DNA of 32,058 nucleotides from Clostridiales bacterium (GTDB taxonomy: Bacteria; Bacillota; Clostridia; Lachnospirales; Anaerotignaceae). Location: assembly GCA_019423725.1 (NCBI GenBank), contig JAHZAW010000036.1, forward strand, positions 15,762 to 47,819, in the 5' to 3' direction. Positions within the stretch are counted from its first letter, which is position 1, and every line of letters begins with the position of its first letter. This document shows, one piece after another, positions 15,625-24,071 of the stretch. A program made the translations under genes and the position numbers. The notes beneath the pieces are model-generated. The model was given only the letters and a program-made list of their open reading frames with translations, made no database searches and was not told where the DNA came from.

Positions 15625-17358
15625 ATGAAATATTTCCCGAAAAGATTAAATATCACCTGGATAAAGGAATGTTATAAGGATGGGTCCCTTACACCCACAG
15701 AACTGGCTGAGGAGATCGTAAAAAGGGCTGAGGAAAACGCCGATAAAAATATATGGATCGTTCCTCCCACCATGGAGCTTATGATGCCGTATATAAGAAG
15801 CATCGAGGATACATCCCCCTCATCTCTTCCTCTCTGGGGCATACCCTTTGCCATAAAGGATAATATCGACCTGGAAAACGTTCCCACGACTGCGGCCTGC
15901 AAAGAGTATGAATATATGCCAAAGGAAAGCGCTGCTGTCGTAAGGAATCTCATCGAGATGGGAGCCATACCCGTAGGAAAGACAAACCTTGACCAGTTTG
16001 CCACAGGCCTGGTGGGAACAAGGAGCCCCTATGGAGAGGTACATAACAGCCTTAACGGAGATTTCATAAGCGGAGGCTCAAGCTCAGGTTCAGCCGTTGC
16101 TGTAGGACTTGGAATGGCGGCATTTTCCCTGGGAACGGATACAGCCGGTTCAGGACGTGTGCCCGCTGCTCTTAACTGCCTTGTGGGATATAAACCCTCC
16201 GTTGGAGCATGGTCTTCAAGGGGTGTCGTACCGGCCTGCGCAAGCCTTGACTGTGTGACGGTATTCGCCAATGATCTGGAAGATGTTGAGCTGGTAAATA
16301 AATACGCCAGGGGATTTGATGAAAGATGCTGCTGGTCCAGGGAATTTCCTGAGCCGGTACCCAAACTCCCTGAAAAAATATGTATACCTAAAACCGTGGA
16401 GTTTTTCGGAAACTATGCTGATATATTCAAGGCAAAATGGGAAAAGGCCGTTGCCCGTATGGAAAACATGGGCATCAAAGTAGAGTACATAGATACGGAA
16501 TTATTCAGCAAGGCCGCATCCATTTTGTATGATGGCCCCTGGGTAGCCGAGAGATGGGCTGACCTGGGAGAGTTTGTGGAAAAGAATCCTGACGCGGTAT
16601 TCCCCGTAACAAAGACAGTCTTATCATCGGGCGGCAGGGCTGAACTTACGGCTGCCAGCTGTTTCAAAGCACTGCATGAACTGGCTGATTATAAGGCTAA
16701 GGCTAAAAAGATACTTAAGGACGGCGTACTTGTAATGCCCACTGCCGGAGGCACATATACAAGGGATGAAGTAAGGGAGGACCCCATAAAGACAAACTCA
16801 AATATGGGCCTTTACACGAACCACTGTAACCTCCTTGATCTCTGTGCCATAGCGGTGCCTGAAAACAGCAGAGATTTTGATATGCCCTTTGGAATAACAA
16901 TATTTGCCGAGGCTGAAAATGAAGGCATAATGCTTGGTATGGCAGAGAAGTTCATGGAGTCTGAATCCGTGGATATAGCAGTATGCGGACTGCATCTCAA
17001 GGGATTTTCACTGGAGTATCAGCTCAGGGAACTGGGAGCGGAATTTAAGGAGCACACGGAGACATCTGAAAACTACTGCCTCAAAAAACTTGATACTGAC
17101 CCTGTAAAGCCTGCGCTCATAAGATGCGGCAAAGGGGGTTATTCCATAGATGTGGATATTTATGCAATTCCTGTGGAAAAGCTTGGAGCCTTTTTGATAA
17201 ATATACCTTCACCCCTCGCACTTGGAAAGGTGGAATTAAAGGACGGCAGAAAGGTGACAGGCTTCCTCTGTGAAAGCGGAGGAGCGGAAGGTGCCCTTGA
17301 CATAACGGAATATAAAGGATTTAAAAATTATATGGAATCAGCTGCGGCTGAAAAATAA
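15625..17358 (+). CDS. atzF: Allophanate hydrolase
   Basis: 577 residues, ribosome binding site AGGAGG. The amidase-signature domain (1-about 450) holds the triad Lys78 (PFAIKDN), cis-Ser152 (GGSSSGS) and nucleophile Ser176 (DTAGSGR), spaced as in AtzF. The C-terminal domain (about 460-570: RCGKGGYSIDVDIY, INIPSPLALGKVELKDGR) is the extra domain of true allophanate hydrolases, which handles the N-carboxycarbamate formed first. Net reaction: allophanate to two ammonia and two CO2. It completes the route begun by the carboxylase and deiminase on the minus arm. It is the last gene of the plus arm. Confidence 0.93.
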   Translation: MKYFPKRLNITWIKECYKDGSLTPTELAEEIVKRAEENADKNIWIVPPTMELMMPYIRSIEDTSPSSLPLWGIPFAIKDNIDLENVPTTAACKEYEYMPKESAAVVRNLIEMGAIPVGKTNLDQFATGLVGTRSPYGEVHNSLNGDFISGGSSSGSAVAVGLGMAAFSLGTDTAGSGRVPAALNCLVGYKPSVGAWSSRGVVPACASLDCVTVFANDLEDVELVNKYARGFDERCCWSREFPEPVPKLPEKICIPKTVEFFGNYADIFKAKWEKAVARMENMGIKVEYIDTELFSKAASILYDGPWVAERWADLGEFVEKNPDAVFPVTKTVLSSGGRAELTAASCFKALHELADYKAKAKKILKDGVLVMPTAGGTYTRDEVREDPIKTNSNMGLYTNHCNLLDLCAIAVPENSRDFDMPFGITIFAEAENEGIMLGMAEKFMESESVDIAVCGLHLKGFSLEYQLRELGAEFKEHTETSENYCLKKLDTDPVKPALIRCGKGGYSIDVDIYAIPVEKLGAFLINIPSPLALGKVELKDGRKVTGFLCESGGAEGALDITEYKGFKNYMESAAAEK

Positions 17359-17363
17359 CGGTA

Positions 17364-17390
17364 AAAAAGCCCTGGTATTCAGGGCTTTTT
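17364..17390 (+). terminator. Rho-independent terminator after allophanate hydrolase
   Basis: AAAAAGCCCTG pairs with CAGGGCTTTTT around GTATT, with the T run included. It ends the plus arm of the guanidine locus. Confidence 0.92.
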
Positions 17391-17443
17391 ATTTTATGAC
17401 AAATACGTCGAAAAAAAGATGAGAAAAATTTTTCAAAAAAGTG

Positions 17444-17472
17444 TTGACAAAAAATGAAAGCCGGGTTAGAAT
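17444..17472 (+). promoter_or_regulatory. Promoter of the metNIQ operon
   Basis: TTGACA (17444-17449), 17 bases, TAGAAT (17467-17472); start near 17479, just ahead of the T-box leader. Confidence 0.85.
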
Positions 17473-17489
17473 ACAAAGCATCAAATCAA

Positions 17490-17782
17490 CAGAGACAAAA
17501 TGGCGTTGATGAGGAGAGTAAGCAGCAGACGACTTCACAGAGAGTTCCCGTAAGCTGAGAGGGAATAAGAAATAAACTGCCGAACATGGCCTCTGAGCCG
17601 CGTGGATGAACCTTAGGGATAAGCCACGACGGGATCCGCCCGTAAAAGCGGCAGGGTATTAAGTACTTAGGTGTATGCGTACTCGTTGAGGTCTGCAGTG
17701 TGAGCTGTAGACGAATTTAGGTGGTAACACGGGAATTTCAGCTCTCGTCCTAAAATAGAATTTTAGGATGAGAGCTTTTTTT
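17490..17782 (+). promoter_or_regulatory. T-box leader (amino-acid-responsive riboswitch) with terminator
   Basis: Stem I begins GATGAGGAGAGTAA (from about 17508), has the AG-bulge box CAGAGAGTT and a specifier loop closed by GCAG/CTGC and GAGG/CCTC. The T-box bulge sequence is AGGTGGTAACACGG (17719-17732). The terminator is a sixteen-pair stem, 17741-17756 with 17760-17775, followed by seven T residues. Uncharged tRNA should stabilise the antiterminator and allow transcription of metNIQ. The specifier loop strand reads CGAACATGG (17581-17589). Depending on register this gives ATG (Met, fitting the transporter) or CAT (His, directly after GAA). Confidence 0.93.
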
Positions 17783-17806
17783 ATTGGTAAAAAGGAGTAG
17801 GGGCAT

Positions 17807-18838
17807 ATGATAGAACTTAAAGGTATCGTAAAGGATTTCAGCGCCAAGGGCGGCGATGTCCACGCAGTAAAGGATGTAAGCGTAACGATAAATGACGGAG
17901 AGATATTCGGTATAATCGGATTTTCCGGAGCAGGAAAATCAACCCTGGTAAGATGTATAAATCTTCTGGAAAGACCTACATCAGGACAGGTCATAATAGA
18001 CGGCCGGGACCTGACGGCAATGGGAGAAAAGGAACTTAGGGAAGAAAGAAAAAAGATAGGAATGATATTTCAGCATTTCAATCTTATGAGGGCAAGGACA
18101 GTATATGGAAACATCGCCTTTTCCCTTAAGAAAAGCAGGCTTAGCAGGGAGCAGAAAAATGAAAAAATAATGTCACTGCTCAAGCTGGTAGGACTGGAGG
18201 ATAAAAAAGATGCTTATCCCTCACAGCTTTCAGGAGGACAGAAACAGAGGGTAGCCATTGCAAGGGCTTTAGCCAATGACCCGAAGGTGCTCCTTTGCGA
18301 TGAGGCCACATCGGCCCTGGACCCCCAGACGACAAAATCCATACTCAGCCTTCTGGATGAGGTAAATAAAAAACTTGGTATAACCATAGTGATAATCACC
18401 CATCAGATGGAAGTCGTAAAGGATATATGCGACAGGGTAGCGGTAATGGATAAGGGAAAGGTTGTTGAGACAGGATATACTGCCGAGGTATTCTCAAAAC
18501 CCCAGAAACCCATAACAAAATCATTTATAGAAACGGCCAGCAACATAAGCAGGATATACGACCTCATAGAGGCGGGAGATAAATTTACGGAAATCGATGA
18601 GGGCGACAAGATACTCATACTCACATATTCAAATCTCAATACAAAGGATGCCCTTATATCTTACATATCAAGGGAATATGGAGTGGACGCCAGCATAATT
18701 TTCGCAAACGTAGAGCTTATGAAGGATAAACCCCTTGGAAAGCTTGTCATCATAATAAAGGGCAGCCCTGAGGGAATAGAAAAAGCCATTGAATATTTAA
18801 GAAATTCAGGCGTAGATGTGGAGGTAATCAAGGGATGA
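17807..18838 (+). CDS. metN: Methionine ABC transporter ATP-binding protein
   Basis: 343 residues, the usual MetN length, ribosome binding site AAAGGAG. Walker A GFSGAGKST (38-46), signature LSGGQKQR, Walker B VLLCDEATSALDP, and a C-terminal NIL domain (about 265-343), the regulatory domain that binds methionine in MetN and inhibits transport. The first gene after the T-box. It overlaps metI by four bases (ATGA), which implies coupled translation. Confidence 0.94.
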   Translation: MIELKGIVKDFSAKGGDVHAVKDVSVTINDGEIFGIIGFSGAGKSTLVRCINLLERPTSGQVIIDGRDLTAMGEKELREERKKIGMIFQHFNLMRARTVYGNIAFSLKKSRLSREQKNEKIMSLLKLVGLEDKKDAYPSQLSGGQKQRVAIARALANDPKVLLCDEATSALDPQTTKSILSLLDEVNKKLGITIVIITHQMEVVKDICDRVAVMDKGKVVETGYTAEVFSKPQKPITKSFIETASNISRIYDLIEAGDKFTEIDEGDKILILTYSNLNTKDALISYISREYGVDASIIFANVELMKDKPLGKLVIIIKGSPEGIEKAIEYLRNSGVDVEVIKG

Positions 18839-19512
18839 ATTTTTTATACAGTATAGCTCCTAATCTGGAGGCACTTCAGTCAGAACTTATAAAATGTTTT
18901 TTTCAGACCATACAGATGTGTGTGGTATCGTGCGTCATAGCCTTTGTCATCGGATTATTTTTCGGTGTGCTTCTTATAGTCACAAAAAAAGGCGGTATAA
19001 TGGAGTGCACACCGGTATACACCATAATAAATAAGGCCATCGACATAATCCGATCCATACCATTCATAATACTTATATTCATACTCATACCCGTCAGCAG
19101 AGCATTAATGGGAACTGCCATCGGAGTTACCGGTTCATATGTGGCTCTCATATGCGGAACGGTGCCTTTCTTCTCAAGACAGGTGGAAACAGCCATCGCG
19201 GAAGTTGATTACGGCCTTGTGGAAGCCAGCGAGTCCATGGGATTTTCGCCCTTTGAGATAATAATAAGCGTATATCTTAAGGAAAGCATACCAAGCATCG
19301 CCAGGGTGACCATGATAACCATAGTAAATCTCATAGGACTTACAGCTATGGCAGGAGCAGTCGGAGCCGGCGGCCTCGGAGACTTTGCCATAAGATACGG
19401 CTACCAGATGGGTTACAGAGATATGATATGGGTCACAGTTGTGATAATACTGTTCCTTGTGAGCGTAGTACAGTTTGTAGGAAACATAATAATCAAGAAA
19501 ACAACACATTGA
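18835..19512 (+). CDS. metI: Methionine ABC transporter permease
   Basis: 225 residues with about five membrane segments and the EAA-type loop ASESMGFSPFEIIISVYLKE (about residues 126-145). The N-terminal FFQTIQMCVVSCVIAFVIG and GAVGAGGLGDFAIRYGYQ near the end are typical of MetI. Forms the membrane channel with two copies, driven by MetN. The start overlaps the metN stop. Confidence 0.93.
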   Translation: MNFLYSIAPNLEALQSELIKCFFQTIQMCVVSCVIAFVIGLFFGVLLIVTKKGGIMECTPVYTIINKAIDIIRSIPFIILIFILIPVSRALMGTAIGVTGSYVALICGTVPFFSRQVETAIAEVDYGLVEASESMGFSPFEIIISVYLKESIPSIARVTMITIVNLIGLTAMAGAVGAGGLGDFAIRYGYQMGYRDMIWVTVVIILFLVSVVQFVGNIIIKKTTH

Positions 19513-19594
19513 TAAAATCGATAAATAATAACCAAACAATAACCAACTCAGTAATTAAAATTCAAATATAAAAAATATCAGGAGGAAAATTACT

Positions 19595-20449
19595 ATGAAG
19601 AAATCAATCATCACATTACTTGCACTTACACTTACCCTTGGACTTACAGCCTGCGGCTCAAGCAGCTCAAGCTCAACAGCTGGAGAAAACACAACAGAAG
19701 ATGGAAAAACGATCGTAAAAGTTGGTGTCGTTGGAGAATACAACGCCCAGTGGGATACCATCAATGAGCTCCTTGCCGATGACGGCATCGAAGTTGAACT
19801 TGTTAAGTTCACAGATTATGCAACTCCCAACCGTGCATTAAATGACGGAGAGATCGACCTTAACGCTTTCCAGCACAAAGCATATCTTGCAAACGATATG
19901 CAGCAGAACGGCTACGAGATCGAAGCAATCGGTGACACTATCATCGCTCCTCTTTCTATCTACAACAATAAAGACAAGATCAGCAGCATTGAGGACATCA
20001 AAGACGGCGATGTTATCGCTATCCCCAGTGACCTTACAAACGGCGGCCGTGCTCTTAAACTTCTTGAAAAAGCAGGACTTATCGAATGTGACCCTGCAAA
20101 GGGATATGTTCCCACAAAGGCTGATATAACAAAATATAACGTACAGATCGAGATCCTTGAGGCTGAATCAGCTACACTTGCAAACCTTCTTCCCGACTGT
20201 ACAGCCGCACTTATCAACGGCGGAAACGCATTCACAGCAGGATTAAACCCCAATGAAGACGCTATCTTCACAGAGGACGTAAATCCTGAGACAAATGAAG
20301 CTACACCTGATCTTGTAAATGTTATCGTTGCAAGAAGTGCAGACAAGGACAACGAAGTTTATAAGAAGATCGTAGACGCTTACCATACAGACGAAGTAAA
20401 ACAGACTATCGAAGATGAATATCAGGGTGCATTCATCTGTGCTTGGTAA
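19595..20449 (+). CDS. metQ: Methionine-type substrate-binding lipoprotein (NlpA family)
   Basis: 284 residues, ribosome binding site AGGAGG. Lipobox LTAC with Cys20 and a poly-Ser linker. NlpA family pattern: VKVGVVGEYNAQWDT, DYATPNRALNDGEIDLNAFQHKAYL split over residues about 70-95, IAIPSDLTNGGRALKLLEKAGL, ALINGGNAFTAG. Delivers D- or L-methionine, or a related amino acid, to MetNI. Codon choice is richer in C-ending Ile and other preferred codons than in the neighbours, suggesting high expression. An 82-base gap separates it from metI. Confidence 0.92.
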   Translation: MKKSIITLLALTLTLGLTACGSSSSSSTAGENTTEDGKTIVKVGVVGEYNAQWDTINELLADDGIEVELVKFTDYATPNRALNDGEIDLNAFQHKAYLANDMQQNGYEIEAIGDTIIAPLSIYNNKDKISSIEDIKDGDVIAIPSDLTNGGRALKLLEKAGLIECDPAKGYVPTKADITKYNVQIEILEAESATLANLLPDCTAALINGGNAFTAGLNPNEDAIFTEDVNPETNEATPDLVNVIVARSADKDNEVYKKIVDAYHTDEVKQTIEDEYQGAFICAW

Positions 20450-20473
20450 AATATACATAAAAAATGACATAAT

Positions 20474-20497
20474 AAGGGCGGCTCAGCCGCCCCTTTT
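20474..20497 (+). terminator. GC-rich hairpin between metQ and the amidohydrolase gene
   Basis: GGGCGGC pairs with GCCGCCC around TCA and is followed by CTTTTC. The T run is short, so it should stop part of the transcription and lower expression of the next gene, whose ribosome binding site follows at once. Confidence 0.65.
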
Positions 20498-20511
20498 CGG
20501 AGGGTGATAAA

Positions 20512-21705
20512 ATGAGCATTAAAGATTATGTAAAAAAAGAAGAAGATTATATCGTTGGGCTGAGAAGATATTTTCATGCACATCCTGAGGAGAGCCTCAA
20601 GGAATATAACACATGCAAAAGGATAGAAGAGGAACTGGACAAATGGTCCATACCCCACAGAAGGGTAGGAGAAACAGGAGTTTACGCCTGGATAGACGGA
20701 TGCGCTGAAGACGGCATTAACAGAACCATAGCCCTCCGAGCCGATATGGATGCGCTCAAGATGCAGGACCTGAAAGATGTTTCCTATCATTCACAAAATG
20801 ATGGCCTCTGCCATGCCTGCGGCCATGACTCCCATACGGCGGTTCTCCTTGGAGTGGCTAAGATATTAAATGAAAAGAAAAATGAGTTTTCCGGACAGAT
20901 AAGACTGTTTTTCCAGCAGGCCGAAGAAATAGGAGCCGGAGCAAGGATATTTGTTAAGGAAGGCCTTATGGATGGAGTAGGAAGGGTATATGGAAGCCAT
21001 ATAAGTTCACAGATACCCTGTGGAAAGGTTTCTCTGACCCCTGGACCCAATAACGCCAGCTGCGACCACTTCACCATCAAAGTAAAGGGAAAGGGAGCCC
21101 ATGTATCTAAGCCCCATCTTTCGGTAGATGCCCTTTATACGGCGGCACAGATCATTGTTGCTGAGCAGTCCATAGTTGCGAGAAATACTAATCCCATTGA
21201 CACGGTAGTTGTGGGAATAGGCCTCTGCAACGCAGGAACAGCCTATAATATAGTTGCTGAAAATGCTGTCATCGAAGGCACCACAAGGAGCTTTTCTCCC
21301 GAGACCAGGGAATATACCAATAATAGGGTAAGACAGATAGCTGAGGCCACAGCAGCAGCCAATGGAGCCACTGTTGAAATAGAGTTTGAGGACTTTGCGG
21401 CACCCCTTATAAATGACGCCCAGGCGGCAGCTGAGGTAACGGAAGTCGCTAAAAATATAATCCCTGAGGAAAACATAATACACGACCTGGAAAAGAGCCT
21501 TGGAGCCGATGACTTTGCGGACTATCTGGCAAAGGCCAAGGGAGTATATGCCTTCATAGGCACAAGGAACGACAAAGATCCCAACACAGCCGTTCCCCAG
21601 CACCATGGCCTCTTTGACATCGATGAGAGCTCGATGCTCATATCATGCAATTTATATGTGGATTATGCCATTGAATATCTTCAGGGAAAGACAGGAAACG
21701 ATTAA
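20512..21705 (+). CDS. M20 family N-acyl-amino-acid amidohydrolase
   Basis: 397 residues, ribosome binding site GGAGGG. Metal ligands of the M20D type: Cys103 and His105 in CHACGHDSHT, Glu138/Glu139 in FQQAEEIGAG, a His in GSHISS (about 163) and one near the end in QHHGLFD. Such enzymes remove acyl groups from amino acids or cleave small peptides and hippurate-like conjugates. Placed after a T-box-controlled amino-acid importer, it may free an imported N-acyl amino acid, perhaps N-acyl-methionine; this is inference from context. Confidence 0.88.
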   Translation: MSIKDYVKKEEDYIVGLRRYFHAHPEESLKEYNTCKRIEEELDKWSIPHRRVGETGVYAWIDGCAEDGINRTIALRADMDALKMQDLKDVSYHSQNDGLCHACGHDSHTAVLLGVAKILNEKKNEFSGQIRLFFQQAEEIGAGARIFVKEGLMDGVGRVYGSHISSQIPCGKVSLTPGPNNASCDHFTIKVKGKGAHVSKPHLSVDALYTAAQIIVAEQSIVARNTNPIDTVVVGIGLCNAGTAYNIVAENAVIEGTTRSFSPETREYTNNRVRQIAEATAAANGATVEIEFEDFAAPLINDAQAAAEVTEVAKNIIPEENIIHDLEKSLGADDFADYLAKAKGVYAFIGTRNDKDPNTAVPQHHGLFDIDESSMLISCNLYVDYAIEYLQGKTGND

Positions 21706-21720
21706 TAGAAAGTTTTAAAG

Positions 21721-21750
21721 GACGGAATACTTATGTATCCCGTCTTTTTT
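21721..21750 (+). terminator. Rho-independent terminator
   Basis: GACGG-A-ATAC pairs with GTAT-C-CCGTC (one mismatch) around TTAT, followed by six T residues. Ends the metNIQ-amidohydrolase operon. Confidence 0.88.
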
Positions 21751-21768
21751 ATTGCAGTAATATTTTTA

Positions 21769-21797
21769 TTGCTTGGAAAAACCTAAGATTATATAAT
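21769..21797 (+). promoter_or_regulatory. Promoter of the molybdenum-cofactor operon
   Basis: TTGCTT (21769-21774), 17 bases, TATAAT (21792-21797). The start should fall near 21804, just before the ribosome binding site, so the leader is only some 15 bases long. Confidence 0.75.
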
Positions 21798-21819
21798 ATT
21801 TATAATGGCGGTGATAGAT

Positions 21820-22428
21820 ATGAAAACTGCGGGATTTGCGGCGGTGATACTGGCCGGAGGACAAAGCAGAAGGATGGGAAGGAATAAGGCTGAAATAACC
21901 TTTAATGGAAAAAGGACCATAGATATACTGGCTGAGAAACTTAAGGATTTTGAGGATATAATGATATCTTCGGACAGGGAGATTAAAGTGGAAGGCTGCA
22001 GGAATATAGGGGATATTTATAAGGAAAAGGGGCCCGCTTCCGGGATACTGTCTGCCCTAAGGGAAACAAAGGCTCAGGCTCTGTTTGTCACAGCCTGCGA
22101 TATGCCGCTCATTAAGGAAAGCACCGTCAAAAAAATATGTTCCATATATTCATTATATAATGAAGGAAATGAAGAAATAGATGCGGCAGTTATCAAGACA
22201 TCCCAGGGAATAAACCCTCTGTTTGGGGTTTATGGAAAGGATACGGCTGATATTTTTGAAAGGAATATAATTTCTGGAGAACTGTCCGTTAAAAAAATAC
22301 TGTCAGGCATGAGGGTGATACTGGTGGATGCTGAGACTATAACCGATGATGAAAATGAGTTTTTGAATATGAATACACCCGATGACTACCTGAGGATAAA
22401 GAAGGTGTTTTATGAAAACAGATACTAA
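21820..22428 (+). CDS. mobA: Molybdenum cofactor guanylyltransferase
   Basis: 202 residues. ATG 21820 is chosen since GGCGGTGA lies five bases before it; an ATG at 21805 would be almost at the transcription start. Nucleotide-binding motif LAGGQSRRMGRNKAE near the N terminus, then GPASGILSAL and VTACDMPL, the Mg-binding Asp region. It attaches GMP to molybdopterin to make the guanine-dinucleotide cofactor used by DMSO-reductase-family enzymes such as the one encoded last in this operon. It overlaps moeA. Confidence 0.92.
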   Translation: MKTAGFAAVILAGGQSRRMGRNKAEITFNGKRTIDILAEKLKDFEDIMISSDREIKVEGCRNIGDIYKEKGPASGILSALRETKAQALFVTACDMPLIKESTVKKICSIYSLYNEGNEEIDAAVIKTSQGINPLFGVYGKDTADIFERNIISGELSVKKILSGMRVILVDAETITDDENEFLNMNTPDDYLRIKKVFYENRY

Positions 22429-23596
22429 TGAGGCTTTAAATCTCATAGAAAAACATATAAAAACACTTAAAGCAGAATGTGTAAATATTTCAGATGCCAT
22501 AGGAATGGTGATTTCTGAGGATATATATGCCCTGAACGACTATCCGCCCTTTTCCAGGTCACCCTATGACGGATATGCCCTTAGGGCTGAGGACAGAAAG
22601 AATGGAGAAATTTTTACTGTCATAGGTTCCAGTTTTGCCGGAACGCCTTTTACAGGAACAGTAGGCAGAAATGAGGCAGTAAAAATTATGACCGGAGGTG
22701 TCATACCACCTGGAGCTGACTGTGTTGTCCCCTGGGAAAAAACAGACAGGGGAGAGGAAAAAGTCAGCATATATGCTGAGCCAAGACCCTATGAAAATTA
22801 TATAAAACAGGGTGAGGACTATAAACGGGGAGAACTGCTGTTAAAAAAGGACATAGTTATGAATGCGGCTGAAATGGCTCTGGCCGTATCCGGCGGAGTG
22901 TCTGAGATAGAGGCCTATCCAGTTTTAAAGGCCGCTGTCATATCTACAGGGGATGAGATAGTCCCTCCCGGAGATAAGCTCAAAGAAGGAAAGATATATG
23001 ATACAAATATGATATATGTTTCCTCAAGGCTTAAGGAGCTTAAGGTGGACACAGTGTATGTAAAAGCGGCGCCGGATGATGTACATCTGCTCAATGAAAC
23101 ATTTACTGAGGCTTGTAAAAGTTCGGATATAGTATTCACCACCGGAGGGGTTTCTGCAGGCCAGAAGGACCTTGTGCCCCAGGTGCTTGAAAATATGGGA
23201 GCTGAAATAATATTCAAGGGAGTGGATATAAAGCCCGGGATGCCGACTGTATTTTCCATGGCTCAAAACGGCGTTCCTGTGGTGTCCCTTTCTGGTAACC
23301 CCTTTGCCGCTGCCGTAGGCTTTGAACTGTTTGGAAGGGCGGCCCTGGCAAAAAGGTCAGGAAACCGGTTTTTTCTTCCAAAAAGATCAGATGCTGTGCT
23401 AAAAAGCGGATACAGTAAAAAAGGCGGGGCAGAAAGATATGTCAAGGCATTTGAATGCGGCGGATATGTGGATATACCATCTTCCCAGAGTAATGGCTCT
23501 CTGAGGTCCATGTGCGGCTGCAACTGTCTGGTGCGCATACCCAAGGAGATAGACAGTCTGTCTCCAGGTGAAAGGGTGGAGATACTTTATGTCTGA
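22412..23596 (+). CDS. moeA: Molybdopterin molybdenumtransferase
   Basis: 394 residues. Its start lies 17 bases inside mobA in another frame. Family motifs in order: SPYDGYALRAED (about 50), GGVIPPGADCVVPWEKT (about 92-108), AAVISTGDEIVPPG (about 175), FTTGGVSAGQKDLV (about 240) and PVVSLSGNPFAAAVG (about 290). It inserts molybdate into adenylylated molybdopterin. The mobB start overlaps its last codons. Confidence 0.93.
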   Translation: MKTDTNEALNLIEKHIKTLKAECVNISDAIGMVISEDIYALNDYPPFSRSPYDGYALRAEDRKNGEIFTVIGSSFAGTPFTGTVGRNEAVKIMTGGVIPPGADCVVPWEKTDRGEEKVSIYAEPRPYENYIKQGEDYKRGELLLKKDIVMNAAEMALAVSGGVSEIEAYPVLKAAVISTGDEIVPPGDKLKEGKIYDTNMIYVSSRLKELKVDTVYVKAAPDDVHLLNETFTEACKSSDIVFTTGGVSAGQKDLVPQVLENMGAEIIFKGVDIKPGMPTVFSMAQNGVPVVSLSGNPFAAAVGFELFGRAALAKRSGNRFFLPKRSDAVLKSGYSKKGGAERYVKAFECGGYVDIPSSQSNGSLRSMCGCNCLVRIPKEIDSLSPGERVEILYV

Positions 23597-24071
23597 AAGG
23601 GCAGATATAATAGCCATAAGCGGAGGCAAAAATTCCGGCAAAACTACATTTATAGAGGGCCTTGTGGCATACTTCAATAAAAAGGGCATAAAGACAGCCG
23701 TTATAAAACATGACGGCCACAGCTTTGAACCGGACCGGGAAGGCACCGACAGCAGAAGGTTTTATGATGCCGGAGCCATTGGAACGGCCGTATTTGATGG
23801 AGAAAAGCTCCAGATCGTAAAAAGAATAGACAAAATAAATATCGATGATATATTTCCCGAGGCTGACCTGGTCATACTCGAGGGATTCAAGTATTCAGAT
23901 TACCCCAAAATATGGATGTGTTCTGATGAAAAATTCGATGGGATAAAAAATATAATCCTCTGGGCCGGAGACTGCAGCTATTCACCGAGGGTGGATAAGA
24001 ATGATATCGAAGGGGCCGGAGGATATATACTGGACTATATGAGGAGGCATGAAAATGAGCGAAATAATTAA
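23589..24071 (+). CDS. mobB: Molybdopterin-guanine dinucleotide biosynthesis adaptor
   Basis: 160 residues from ATG 23589, which overlaps the moeA stop and has GGTGGAG upstream; an ATG 21 bases earlier lacks a site. P-loop GGKNSGKTT at 12-20, then VIKHDGHSFEPDREGTDSRRF and DLVILEGFKYS, all typical of MobB. A GTP-binding helper for MobA. Its end overlaps the oxidoreductase start. Confidence 0.92.
   Translation: MSERADIIAISGGKNSGKTTFIEGLVAYFNKKGIKTAVIKHDGHSFEPDREGTDSRRFYDAGAIGTAVFDGEKLQIVKRIDKINIDDIFPEADLVILEGFKYSDYPKIWMCSDEKFDGIKNIILWAGDCSYSPRVDKNDIEGAGGYILDYMRRHENERNN

Noticed and set aside
21007..21606. 199-codon open frame on the minus strand inside the amidohydrolase gene
   Set aside because: Shadow of the M20 enzyme; Gly/Tyr/Cys-rich with no recognisable feature.
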